Below, one piece after another: positions 51,801-59,547 of a DNA stretch of 64,000 nucleotides; the first letter of the stretch is position 1; each line of letters starts with the position of its first letter. The notes under the pieces were generated by a model. It made no database searches. It was not told the origin of the DNA and saw only the letters and a list, made by a program, of their open reading frames with translations. The stretch comes from Planctomycetota bacterium. Lineage in GTDB: Bacteria > Planctomycetota > PUPC01 > JACPCR01. The position numbers were made by a program, and so were the translations under genes. Where the stretch lies: positions 1-64,000 of the forward strand of contig JACPCR010000065.1 of assembly GCA_016179685.1 (NCBI GenBank). Reading direction: 5' to 3'.

Positions 51801-52687
51801 CCGAGGCAGTGCATCGTGGCCGTGGTGGCGGGCGCGGTCAGCTCGAGGACGCGTTCGCCCACCAGGGACGCCTTGGGGGTCTTGGCGATCTTGATTTTTC
51901 CCTGGTCGTCCAGGGTGAAGGGAATCCCATTGAGCCAGTAGGGCGTGATGCCGTTTGGGGACGGAGGGAGGAAAAGGCAGATGCGGCGGAAGCGGACCTC
52001 GCCCTGGGGCTCGTCCGATTTGCGAGTGATCTTCTTCTCGTCGGGGTCCTCGAGTGGCTTGAGCACGCCTTGAACAAGGTCCGCCCCACCATAGACGACG
52101 GAGGCGGAGAAGGTCTGGGAGCGCGTGCCATCGGAGGCGCGGATGATGATGGGCCAGAGGGCGACCTCGATGCGGTGGTTTTCCTTGTCCATTCGGACGC
52201 GGGGATCATCGCTCGAGATTTCGAGCTGATGGACGCTGAAGCGGAAATCGCCGGGCTTGATGAGGTAGTCCCCGGCGTTGAGGTTCAGTTTCACCGCGGC
52301 GGGCCGGCGGATGCCGGGCAGGACGGGCGGGCCCGCCTCGGCATCGAACGCGTCGTCCTTGATTTCCCATTCCGCGGAAGGGGCTGCTCCACCCGCCTGG
52401 GCCTGGACGGCAATCTCGCCAGCGGCCTGCTGGAGGAGTCCTTCCTCGAATTCGAGGATGGGCGTGTCATTGACCTTCATGCCGAAGGGCCAGAAAGAAG
52501 CGACCCATCCGCCGTAGGGTGATCGGCGCAACTCGTGCAAAGGCTCGAGAGCCGTTCTCCTGCCGTCCCTGACAGTGACGAAGGCGATCTCGACCTCGAG
52601 GGCATGGGCCGCCCTGTGTTGCGCGGCGAAGAGGGCGAGCAGGATGGCGATGCGGATGAAACTTGCCGGGTTGGGGCATCGAGTCAT
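45839..52687 (-). CDS. 2282-residue secreted multidomain protein with PQQ-like propeller
   Basis: A very large exported protein, signal peptide about 1-28 (IAILLALFAAQHRAAHA). The N-terminal third is beta-rich (Ig-like). Residues about 600-1000 resemble glycoside-hydrolase/beta-galactosidase-like TIM barrels and an amidotransferase-like domain (FAAFEKAGGVILRDR). Residues about 1500-1900 form a PQQ-type propeller (CFDAETGKALWEKDGLL, WIDAETGKVGRTLDF). A C-terminal discoidin-like region ends in a strongly acidic tail (EEDKEGEEEGEIEMKD). Its promoter carries the LacI operator. It is divergent from the lacI gene, so probably controlled by it. Role: extracellular glycan binding or degradation (inference). 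Confidence 0.78.
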   Translation of the reverse strand: MTRCPNPASFIRIAILLALFAAQHRAAHALEVEIAFVTVRDGRRTALEPLHELRRSPYGGWVASFWPFGMKVNDTPILEFEEGLLQQAAGEIAVQAQAGGAAPSAEWEIKDDAFDAEAGPPVLPGIRRPAAVKLNLNAGDYLIKPGDFRFSVHQLEISSDDPRVRMDKENHRIEVALWPIIIRASDGTRSQTFSASVVYGGADLVQGVLKPLEDPDEKKITRKSDEPQGEVRFRRICLFLPPSPNGITPYWLNGIPFTLDDQGKIKIAKTPKASLVGERVLELTAPATTATMHCLGLRWLNAAPDLVCRSGKTIFARAHPTGSSVLVLSATEGVESFGLSFGTERKNDILGVSVPNTFAQRPFKTLVIDAQPRRASAYLVETADYEARPGQTLTLHVRAIAGRDEALAEASFPCHLEAAPGTAGASPPTHLEMPLARTGDGVFSGPVPAATPPGFWQIRAQGNSGLAGTPLALLHVTDQENPRSVSLYTYRNRAAFRRGDPVDLYWTVRSRPGSGPAGDFELALTGPHGETPLARCQPPAAALATGHLRLETSGLGPGVYTVSVRPQSLIAFPARFSILQREPVTDFETYAHAPFCEALPDAGNALTAYYAMLPDGGIPLGLIPLAGRVCGNLDAAFGSYSAHPVGPALEKCVTPDEAEVALMGLASIGQRAVPSMPVMLHHEEWNPKHSLPEELQRLRRRVALLTQKYADLAGFGGVRYNWYATLGGYWEESPAIDGHQGRRNAAAQEWVQKRVAERVEAEKKQNPDPRHIEIVQQQAGYEAWSLVLPNAYAQYHADASVIRPDATFHSSIPAFWLGNSGSYPPLAFSTLTRRDAVDYTDYGRSPWSSFRVPAFLSMDNPSGQRTQAALCCTGRHARFLQAFMAAGRGLDGFALTSPEFGPFKPSVALESDHVELLRIFERFGSYFRALDPLPDVAVYFSKSSPWPNQKNIMLHDLARLRRPGMLLGQEDVLRSGLKRYKILFLAAIGGNEPRPVLEAFAAFEKAGGVILRDRTCAEGVPGRDIGFAYDGSQVHGGWGLGGPDGRWEFAHLWDNFNKTREPLLLKAFEGLPPIPVSTSDKQIVISPLAGQESICCFVFNHTYTPVGDWTYQHVSLPRKGDLLAQDGWFVRDLLEGKPCETVRRDGLGRVEMDFSRAEGKIYWLSRRDPQSIGLRSQRIDSSPPALRVQAWLADAGGQPLRDPAPFEVTLAGPDGHRFFHQFAAIGPDRALDVPLPALPEGTRLRLETRDLVLGCSAVQEVAGPGMQAVRAEPGVDVVGLPQIHPFLAARPNRVLILLDEAQAAYRPAADLMADLLQKRGRKAKILTLDAAEVRELPLRWVWQEEDQTILDGLAAGGLIASRVDLAPWQFGKEMDFSRPVVGYEEYGPRLWIDGDAVLFGRPEENRALQDLDEFLRRRPSPSFPAPGEFFLHYVWDPFLGECDALYIGCQDPAGAEAAVRYLAALQPAGAQDAPAPPGSAGGQPQTTTSREARPLENMLAGKIGTEIIDVAMSPTGKYTFVSVDSYGDAFFALDSSGRIAHQRPVLTRFGRNVWNRRGGGLRPIADEQVFIDIWGTDYLLDLQKGFVQRTAPPDPGLPGGHTIKILAPVLLPDPARNRTFLGGQRRVIAVNDQGQRLWTYRDDEAHTGTEFMLYRRSLFFHGLSPNGRRLIASAFGIETDVYRLGNIRNQSVLCFDAETGKALWEKDGLLLNAGKAVLTDDRVLIVDDDARFHLFQLDSGEVAGQLQPARGTDIILPLPGSEYLLIVENNAYDEQGPSCRAYLRAPGDRPDVHLAIPGRVKHALLTPDGQKIILASLRGFTACFSTDGKPLWQSPVPAGARLAITPNGKTVLAGSGEGTLFWIDAETGKVGRTLDFNPFNLCTPEQYVERQGSVGDVPVAQSARVPPEPPESSYLESLDASAVPFGPNLVPPEKLLALIPKGNVPAGDPAQPKSLAVLDRPVEFKLAVSARTTYLVEFLDASAAADRLTPQTRVEIAVQSQKQSPHLPFSARLPIGNLLTRRRMAFRTGESDREVAFSLRVVVPSAQGGYSKAETSPMPMLLGDLVVAAMKFQSRSFLHEERQALSGSAPNARGSVKCEVAPWSGGANLKHWWPYEAPQLSFRVVDGLLGNQDTSWHETKGCPGGGGVAYATASIAFKKPEKLVAIAVFEDNQGPSVSGGGVTEWLSPFYAVFIHEAKTGSSRRVGYVINNTNLVNVFTFPAVEVDTALYYWAGRDFVHVHGGTVRMAEIEAYGTEEGELELEKPVEEDKEGEEEGEIEMKD

Positions 52688-52728
52688 GGGTCACTTGCTC
52701 CGTCTGGTAGCGATATGCGGTCCAATCC

Positions 52729-52766
52729 GTTTACGTAAACTCTAGAAGTTTCGTTATTCGTGTCAA
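52729..52766 (-). promoter_or_regulatory. Promoter with LacI-type operator for the 2282-residue gene
   Basis: Minus strand: -35 TTGACA (52766-52761), 16-base spacer, -10 TAGAGT (52744-52739), then the perfect palindrome GTTTACGTAAAC (52729-52740) covering the end of the -10 and start site. Palindromes with a central CG are typical LacI/GalR operators. Confidence 0.75.
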
Positions 52767-52845
52767 GTAGCTCCTTTTGAATAATTGCCCTGCATGACGC
52801 TTATGTAAGGCTATTCTCCTTTTCCGTAAAATGTTGTAACTGGAC

Positions 52846-52884
52846 TTGCATAACTAGAATCGGATTATTATAGTTTACGTAAAC
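52846..52884 (+). promoter_or_regulatory. Promoter with LacI-type operator for lacI-type gene and downstream genes
   Basis: -35 TTGCAT (52846-52851), 17-base spacer, -10 TATAGT (52869-52874), then GTTTACGTAAAC (52873-52884). The same 12-base palindrome lies in the same place relative to the promoter on the other strand (52729-52740). Confidence 0.75.
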
Positions 52885-53000
52885 TGATTCAAACGGTAAA
52901 TATAAAGGTCGATAACGTACGATGCACGATACTTGAAATCTGATATCGACCGTCCGCTTCTCGCTTCCTGCTTCTCGCTTCCTACGACTCGATACCCTCC

Positions 53001-54062
53001 ATGCCCATCACCCAAAAAGACCTCGCTAAACAGTTCAGTGTCTCCCAAATGACTGTATCCCGCGCCCTCCGGGGCGATCAAGGAGTCAGCAAGGAGCTTC
53101 GACAATCCATCCTTTCCGTGGCCCAGGAGCAGGGCTATACCCTGGAATCACACCACGATGCCCGCGCCCTCCGTCAACGCGCCCGCGGAGCGAGCCGCAT
53201 CCACAACGTCGTCTGCGTCATGGTCTGGGAGGAGGAGGGCGGCGACGAGCAGAGCTTCCACGGCAAAATCCACAAAGGCATCCGCCAGGCCGGCCGCGAC
53301 CTCGGCATCGAGACCGTGATGAGCGGCGTCGTCAGCGAATTGCCCCTGGTCGTCACACGCCGCCAGGTGGACGGCGTCATCCGCATGATCGGGGACCGGG
53401 ACCTGGAAAACGGTCCCGTCGGTTGTCCGTTGCCCTGGGTTTCCCTCCTCTATGATATGCCGGGTGCGGACCTGGTGACGATCGACCACGTGGCGGCCTC
53501 TCGGGAGGTGGGGCGTTACCTTTGTTCGCTGGGACATCGGCGGATCGCCTTCATCGGTCCGGATTCGCTTTTCGCCCGGCAGCGTCTCGAAGGCATCCGG
53601 GCCGCGGCGCGGGAGTCCGACGCCGAAGTGCCCGATGCGTTCGTCCTGCTTCGAAACCAGGCCTTTGGAGAGGAGGCCACAACGGCGCTGCTGGACGAGA
53701 TCCTTTCGCCCGTCGGGGACCTCGCCCAGCTTGGCCGCCACTTCACGGCTCTGGTGGCCTATAACGACTACATGGCCGTGTCCGTCATGCGCTATCTCAC
53801 TCGGAAAGGCCTTCACATTCCAGGGGACTTGAGCATCGCGGGCTTCGATGGGGCGCTGCCCATCGGGTTTCGCGGCCCTCAGGTCACCACCGCCGTCATC
53901 CCCCTCGAGGTGCTGGGCGCCGACGCGCTCCGCATCCTGGATTGGAGGCTGGCAAACCCTTCCGCGCCGAGGAGGCGTCTCGTCCTGGACACCCAGTTCA
54001 TGCCAGGCGAGACCTCGGCGCCCCCCCGCCCGCTCCCCGTCATCTCTCAAGCCCATTCTTGA
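53001..54062 (+). CDS. LacI/GalR-family transcriptional regulator
   Basis: A 353-residue regulator. Residues 1-30 (ITQKDLAKQFSVSQMTVSRAL) form the LacI helix-turn-helix, followed by a hinge helix and a periplasmic-binding-protein-like sensor (EVGRYLCSLGHRRIAFIGP, YNDYMAVSVMRYLTRKGLHIPGDLSIAGFD). Such proteins bind sugars or similar effectors and release operators. The two identical operators flanking its promoter and the divergent gene's promoter strongly suggest autoregulation and control of both sides. The next gene starts 13 bases after its stop, hence one transcript. Confidence 0.92.
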   Translation: MPITQKDLAKQFSVSQMTVSRALRGDQGVSKELRQSILSVAQEQGYTLESHHDARALRQRARGASRIHNVVCVMVWEEEGGDEQSFHGKIHKGIRQAGRDLGIETVMSGVVSELPLVVTRRQVDGVIRMIGDRDLENGPVGCPLPWVSLLYDMPGADLVTIDHVAASREVGRYLCSLGHRRIAFIGPDSLFARQRLEGIRAAARESDAEVPDAFVLLRNQAFGEEATTALLDEILSPVGDLAQLGRHFTALVAYNDYMAVSVMRYLTRKGLHIPGDLSIAGFDGALPIGFRGPQVTTAVIPLEVLGADALRILDWRLANPSAPRRRLVLDTQFMPGETSAPPRPLPVISQAHS

Positions 54063-54075
54063 GGTCGTACGCTCC

Positions 54076-57000
54076 ATGATGCACTTCCGCCGCCTCTTCC
54101 TGGTTGTCCCCGGCCTCCTGTGGGCCGGCGTCCTTCCTTCCGTTCACGCCTACTTCGCCGTCGTCAACAGCACCGACCACACCGAAATGCACATCGTTCC
54201 CGCCCCGGGCCCCGTCGCCCTCGATGGCGACCTGAAGGATTGGGACCTCTCCGGCGCCATCCTGATGAAGCTGGACGAGTCCAGCAAGACGGTCTATGCG
54301 GTCCGCGGGGCGATGATGTACGACCACGAAGCCCTTTATATCGGGGCCCAGGTCAGGGACCCCACCCCCATGCTCAACAACTACTCGTTCACCGACGACA
54401 TGGGGATGACCTGGAACGCCGACGCGATCCAGATTCGGTTCGTCTCCGACCCCTCCGTCCATTCAACGGCCACGCTGCAGTCCGGCGGCTCCGGCCTGAC
54501 CGCCGAACAGGCTCGCTTCGTCTGCCACATGACCCTCTGGTATTCGACCCGAGACGGGAAGCCGGGCCTCTTCATCTGCTATACGCTGGGCTTTTCCGAC
54601 GGGCAATGCAATCCGGCCGGCGTCCAGTCGGCCTACCGGAAGGACGGCGACGGCCGGGGCTGTGCCTTCGAATATCGCATCCCGTGGGCGGTCCTTCGGG
54701 CGCCCAGGGCTCTGACCGGAGGCGACCAGGTTCAACTTCAGTGGCAGATGCATTGGGGCACGGACATGGGGCAGGGCTTGAAGGCGGGCCTGACGGATGT
54801 GCGAAATCCGAACAGTCCGGACTTGGGCTACATGGGGCCCGGCGCCTGGGGCAAGGGCATATTCGAAAAGACGGGCAACCTCCAGATTGCCGAAAGGGCA
54901 GGCGGGTCGGCTCGGCCTCAGGGTCACATCCCGATTCGATTCCGTCTCGAACACGACTCGAAGGTATCCCTGGCCCTCTGCGACGCCTCGGGCCGGCTCG
55001 TGCGCACCTGCATGGGCGCCCAGCCTTTCAAGGCCGGGGAGCAGACTTATCTCTGGGACGGGCTGGACGACCGCGACCAGCCGCTTCCTGCCGGCGACTA
55101 CGCGTACAAGATTCTGGCTCACGCCGGCGTGGGGGTGAAATTCATCACGGACGTGGGGAGCAGCGGCACGCCGCCGTATCAGACGGAGGACGGCACGGGC
55201 GGGTGGGCGGGCGACTACGGGGCGCCGCAGTACGTTGCGATCGAGGCTGATCGAGTTTTCTTGGGCACGATGGCGGCCGAGGCGGCCCCCGCGACGATCT
55301 GCACGGACCTCGAGGGCCGGAAGCGGTTCGGGACGGCAGCCCACGGCGGCGCCCTCGCCCTCCACAAGGGCTTCGGATACTTCGCCGAATACGATTCCGG
55401 AAAATTGGTCAAGTTCGAGCAGGACAAGGGCTTCCTCAGCCCGTTCCAGGGCGGCAAGTCCGGCGCACCCGCCCTCCAGAGACGACCCGGCGAGACCGAC
55501 CAGGCCTGGGGCAACCGCCGGTGGCAGCTTCTGGCCATGGCGGTCGTGCACGACACCCTCGTCATCAGCAGCTTTGCAGACAACAAGCTGCTTCTGGTGG
55601 ACCTCGAGACGGGCGCGGTCAAGGCCGAGGCGGAGCTTGCTGCGCCCCGGGGGCTCACAGCCGCTCCCGGAGACAAACTGTTTGCCGTCAGCGGAAACGC
55701 CGTGGGGCGCTATGACCTCGATGCACGCGCCTTTACGCCAATCACCGGCGACCTCGACGCCCCGCGGCATCTCGCTTCCGACAAGGACGGAAATCTTTAC
55801 GTCTCACTCCAGGGCGCCACCCAGCAGGTCTGGAAGGTCGCTCAGGACGGCAGGGTCCTGTTCCGCTACGGAAAGCCTGGTGGCCGGCCACCCCTCGGAA
55901 AGTTCGATCCGGCGGGCCTGCTCAACCCTTATGCCTTGGCGTTGGACCGCAACGGCCGGCTCTGGGTCTGCGAAGCGGACGGCCAGCCCAAGCGCTATTC
56001 GGTCTGGAATGCGGACGGCAGCCTTTACAAGGACTTCTACGGCTCGCAGGACTACTCGACGACGGCGTGGGTGGACCCGGCCGACCCCAGCCGCGTTTAT
56101 GCCCAGCAGGTCCGTTACGCCGTCGATTATGAAAAGGGCGAGTGGAAGGTGGACGCGACCGTCCTTCGGCCCGGTCAGGAGGGCAAGGTCGTCTTCCCGG
56201 GTCCCGACGGACACGCGGGCGGCCAACTCATTCATTACCGGGGCCGCAAGTTCGTCGTCATCCGCAACCTTGGCATCAACGCCCTCTACGAGGAGATCCG
56301 CGATGCCTTCGTCCCACGGCTGGTCATCACCGGGGACCGGGCCGCGCCCTGGTGGGTGGATCGGAACAACGACGGGCACGTTCAGGACGGCGAGCTGCTC
56401 GAGAATGCCTCCGACGCCTGCGCGTGCGAATACTGGGGCAACCCGGTCGACGATTCCCTCCATTTCTATTTCAAGCAGGGCGACACGTGGCATTGCCAGG
56501 GCAACCCGAAGGTCACCATCCCCTTCAAGCTCGTCCGCTGGGACTTCAAGGGATTCAACGAGCAAGGCGGGCTGGAGTACGGGGACCCGAAGCATCCGAC
56601 CGTCGTGGCCTCGGACACGACGGGCGGCTCGGTGGCGGACCTCACGGTGGACGCCGAGGGCTGCACCTATGCACTGGTCTCGGGCGGGGTGCTGGAACGC
56701 GGCACCCGGGCGCAGGGGAGCGGACACCGTGTGGCGAAGTACGGACGCGACGGCCGCCTCCTTTGGGAGTATCAGCTCGTCCACTGCGCCTTCGCCTGGA
56801 CGAGCGAGAATTACTTCCCTGGCTACGTCGTCGGGCCCGTTGGATTCTCCCTTGGATCGACCCCAGACCTGATCCCGCTCACGGGCTATTACGGCCAGTA
56901 CTTCCTGCTGGACACTCGGGACGGCCTGTTCGTCGATGTGCTCGGAGACGATCAGCGCAGCGCCTACACGATGGGGCCCCAGATGGTCCTCACGGAAAAC

Positions 57001-57909
57001 TTCAACGGCACCCTGTTCCGCCATTCCATCAACGGGAAGACCTACTTCATCGCCGGCGACGCGGACTGCCGCATCTGGGAGCTGACCGGGCTCGACACCC
57101 TCCGGCGTCAAACCGGCGTCCTGAAGGTCTCTGGCAAGGACGCCGAAAAGGCCCGGGAGCACGCCCGGATGGCCCTGGCGGCGGAGCTGTCGAAGTCCGG
57201 CAACCGCGTCACGCTCAAGCGCCTGGCCAACGCCGCGGCCGACGGCAAGTACGACGAATGGTCCAACGCCAAGACCCTATCCATCGTCATTGACGCCGAA
57301 CGATCAGCCCTGGCCCAGATCGGCTACGACGACCGGAATCTTTGCGCCCGTTTCCAGGTCCAGGACGACTCGCCCCTGCTCTCCACCCCGACGGACTACA
57401 AGCTGTTGTTCAAGGCCGGAGACGCGGTGGAGATTCAACTCGGCACGGACATGACGGGGCGGACGAAGGCTGGCCCCGTCGAGCAGCCGGCGCTGGGCGA
57501 CCTTCGCCTGGTGGTGAGCCGGACCCACGATGGGAAGGTCGTGGCCACGCTCTACCGGCCGCGCACGGCCGAGGCCGACAAGCCGCACAAGGCCCACTTC
57601 GAGTCCCCCACGGGCAGCGAGGACTACGACGAGGTCGCTGCCTGGAACGACGTGCCCACCCACGTCGCTGCCGACAAGGAGGGCTACATCGTCGAGCTGG
57701 CCATCCCCTGGAATCGGCTCGGCGTCGCTCCGGGCGGGGGCAAGGTCCTGGGGGGCGACATCGGCGTGATCTACGGAAACCGCGGCGGCACCCGCAACGC
57801 CATTCGCTACCTCTGGTCCGACAAGAGCCCCGAGGTCTCCATCAACAACGACATCCCGTCCGAAGTCCGGATTCATCCCAGCCAGTGGGGCAAATGGATT
57901 CTTGAATAA
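54076..57909 (+). CDS. Giant secreted propeller protein with CBM9-like ends (paralogue 3)
   Basis: A 1277-residue exported protein, ATG 54076 (a second ATG follows directly). Signal peptide about 1-26. N-terminal CBM9/DOMON-like domain (VALDGDLKDWDLSGA), FlgD-like Ig around 290-350 (FRLEHDSKVSLALCDASG, YLWDGLDDRDQ), NHL-type propeller (GRLWVCEADGQPKRYSVWNA) and a C-terminal CBM9-like domain (VEIQLGTDMTG, RYLWSDKSP, SEVRIHPSQWG). Order and motifs match paralogues 1 and 2. It is cotranscribed with the LacI regulator and overlapped by the next gene's leader. Extracellular sugar-related role, inferred from the regulator and CBM-like ends. Confidence 0.8.
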   Translation: MMHFRRLFLVVPGLLWAGVLPSVHAYFAVVNSTDHTEMHIVPAPGPVALDGDLKDWDLSGAILMKLDESSKTVYAVRGAMMYDHEALYIGAQVRDPTPMLNNYSFTDDMGMTWNADAIQIRFVSDPSVHSTATLQSGGSGLTAEQARFVCHMTLWYSTRDGKPGLFICYTLGFSDGQCNPAGVQSAYRKDGDGRGCAFEYRIPWAVLRAPRALTGGDQVQLQWQMHWGTDMGQGLKAGLTDVRNPNSPDLGYMGPGAWGKGIFEKTGNLQIAERAGGSARPQGHIPIRFRLEHDSKVSLALCDASGRLVRTCMGAQPFKAGEQTYLWDGLDDRDQPLPAGDYAYKILAHAGVGVKFITDVGSSGTPPYQTEDGTGGWAGDYGAPQYVAIEADRVFLGTMAAEAAPATICTDLEGRKRFGTAAHGGALALHKGFGYFAEYDSGKLVKFEQDKGFLSPFQGGKSGAPALQRRPGETDQAWGNRRWQLLAMAVVHDTLVISSFADNKLLLVDLETGAVKAEAELAAPRGLTAAPGDKLFAVSGNAVGRYDLDARAFTPITGDLDAPRHLASDKDGNLYVSLQGATQQVWKVAQDGRVLFRYGKPGGRPPLGKFDPAGLLNPYALALDRNGRLWVCEADGQPKRYSVWNADGSLYKDFYGSQDYSTTAWVDPADPSRVYAQQVRYAVDYEKGEWKVDATVLRPGQEGKVVFPGPDGHAGGQLIHYRGRKFVVIRNLGINALYEEIRDAFVPRLVITGDRAAPWWVDRNNDGHVQDGELLENASDACACEYWGNPVDDSLHFYFKQGDTWHCQGNPKVTIPFKLVRWDFKGFNEQGGLEYGDPKHPTVVASDTTGGSVADLTVDAEGCTYALVSGGVLERGTRAQGSGHRVAKYGRDGRLLWEYQLVHCAFAWTSENYFPGYVVGPVGFSLGSTPDLIPLTGYYGQYFLLDTRDGLFVDVLGDDQRSAYTMGPQMVLTENFNGTLFRHSINGKTYFIAGDADCRIWELTGLDTLRRQTGVLKVSGKDAEKAREHARMALAAELSKSGNRVTLKRLANAAADGKYDEWSNAKTLSIVIDAERSALAQIGYDDRNLCARFQVQDDSPLLSTPTDYKLLFKAGDAVEIQLGTDMTGRTKAGPVEQPALGDLRLVVSRTHDGKVVATLYRPRTAEADKPHKAHFESPTGSEDYDEVAAWNDVPTHVAADKEGYIVELAIPWNRLGVAPGGGKVLGGDIGVIYGNRGGTRNAIRYLWSDKSPEVSINNDIPSEVRIHPSQWGKWILE

Positions 57910-57922
57910 GGAGGACGAAACC

Positions 57923-59389
57923 ATGATCGCCGCATCCTTGCGTTCCCCTCTTTCCCCGTTGGCTGTCCTCGTTCTGGCCGCCGCTACCTTCTGCCCCGCT
58001 CACGCCGGGCCCCTTCAGAATATCCTCGGCCAGTCGAAGGCCTACGCCGCGCTGCCTGCAAAGGCCTACCAGCCCGATTTCAGCATCCGGCCCGTCGACG
58101 AGCCGGACTACGCCAAGACCCATCGATGGATTCTCGATGGACAGCAGAAGATTGGACTCTTGAGCCTTGGCGGTCATGAGCTCGAGCTGTTCCGGTTCGC
58201 CCCGCCTCCGGACGGGAAGGTCGTCGAATACCGGATGCCTGCGGTCCATCACTGGGCCACGCTTCAAGGCCCGCGCATCACGCTGAACGCGCCCCTGTGG
58301 CTGCCCGTGGCGACCTCCCAGTTTGTACTCGTCAGGGAGAAGGGGCCTGCCCTCGAGTTCCGATACGAAGAAACCCTCGAAAGCGGCATCCGGGGCGGCA
58401 ACCACTTCCTCCTCCGGTGGGATGAGCGCCTGGGCTACATGGTCGAGGGAAAGTCCGACTATGCCCTGCCACAGCCCCAGGAGTTCGAGTTCAACAACAT
58501 GCTCGCCGGGGGCCTCTCCGAGTCCCGCGACGACCACAAGCGGTGGCAGAAGACCCTGTGGCCGGGCCCCGACGGGCGGATTCTTTTCCAGTATCACAAC
58601 CCCACCCACTGCTATCCCAGGGGAATGGCCAGGCCGGGCTTCGTCGGCTTCGTCACCGAGGAGAACATCAATCCCTTCTTCGAGATTCTCGAGGCCGCGC
58701 CCGAGCCGACCCTGGCGACGTGCAGCCAGTGGTATGACCAGCACATCATCGCCAAGCCGCCCCAGGAGAAGGAAGCGGATGGGTTTTACCATGTGCGCGC
58801 GAGCTTCCGCTTTCTCTCCGTGCCGGGGAGCGTGGCCCGCGAGTTGGACGAGAAGGCCGTGCCTGGCATGGAGATGAGGGCCGATACGGGCGCCCTCGGC
58901 TTCCTGCAAGGAAAGGTCAACGACTTCGAATCCGGGATTCCGTCGGACCGGGTTTACAACGGCTGCATGTGGCATGTCGCGGCTTGCACCGAGTGCGCCC
59001 ACTCCGGCAAGAATTCCTTGAAAATTGCCGGAGGCGGGGCCGGTAAAGTCAATTCCGCTTTCCCCGGCTATGGCGGCACGGCCGTCTACGGCGAGACCGC
59101 AAAGCGATATCGGTGCAGCGCCTGGGTCAAGACCGCCGGCCTCCAGGACGGCGGCGCCTTCATCCAGGTCGATGACGTCTTCTGGAACTGGAACGACGTC
59201 CGGGCGTCCCGAAAGTCGGAAAAGCTCACCGGCAACCACGACTGGACGAGGCTCGAAGTCGAATTTCAGCCGTGCCCGGGCGATCCGTTCCTGGTCATCC
59301 GCCTCTGCGCGGAAGGGACCGGAGACGCCTGGTTCGATGATCTGGAGCTGGTCGAGGTCGCTGGTGCGGCCGCCGCGGCCGCCCCGTAG
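57923..59389 (+). CDS. Secreted protein with C-terminal carbohydrate-binding-like domain
   Basis: A 488-residue exported protein, start ATG 57923 with AAGGAGG 8 bases upstream. Signal peptide about 1-30 (LAVLVLAAATFCPAHAG). Residues 50-290 are beta-rich (WATLQGPRITLNAPLWLP). The last 130 residues are a CBM4/9-like jelly roll (NSLKIAGGGAGK, RYRCSAWVKTAG, AWFDDLELVEV), as in CenC-type sugar-binding domains. It follows paralogue 3 by 13 bases and is likely cotranscribed with it under LacI control. The core domain is not recognised. Confidence 0.75.
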   Translation: MIAASLRSPLSPLAVLVLAAATFCPAHAGPLQNILGQSKAYAALPAKAYQPDFSIRPVDEPDYAKTHRWILDGQQKIGLLSLGGHELELFRFAPPPDGKVVEYRMPAVHHWATLQGPRITLNAPLWLPVATSQFVLVREKGPALEFRYEETLESGIRGGNHFLLRWDERLGYMVEGKSDYALPQPQEFEFNNMLAGGLSESRDDHKRWQKTLWPGPDGRILFQYHNPTHCYPRGMARPGFVGFVTEENINPFFEILEAAPEPTLATCSQWYDQHIIAKPPQEKEADGFYHVRASFRFLSVPGSVARELDEKAVPGMEMRADTGALGFLQGKVNDFESGIPSDRVYNGCMWHVAACTECAHSGKNSLKIAGGGAGKVNSAFPGYGGTAVYGETAKRYRCSAWVKTAGLQDGGAFIQVDDVFWNWNDVRASRKSEKLTGNHDWTRLEVEFQPCPGDPFLVIRLCAEGTGDAWFDDLELVEVAGAAAAAAP

Positions 59390-59403
59390 TTCCTTCAGAT
59401 TCG

Positions 59404-59517
59404 CAGGTGTCAGGTGTCAGGTGTCAGGTGTCAGGTGTCAGGTGTCAGGTGTCAGGTGTCAGATGTCACAGATCACAGATCATTGACCAGTTACCTGACA
59501 CCTGACACATTTTATTT
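59404..59517 (+). terminator. Heptamer array with inverted copy and T-tract
   Basis: Eight perfect tandem CAGGTGT heptamers (59404-59459) and a variant, then the inverse CCTGACACCTGACAC (59494-59508) followed by ATTTTATTT. The arms can pair to form a stem ending in a T-run, so it may act as a rho-independent-like terminator for the LacI operon. It starts 14 bases after the stop of the preceding gene. Confidence 0.65.
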
Positions 59518-59547
59518 CGGCCCCGGGGCCCTGTTCAACCCACGAGC

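Noticed and set aside
48836..52522. A 1228-residue plus-strand frame
   Set aside because: Antisense to the 2282-residue secreted protein; has no domain-like motifs.
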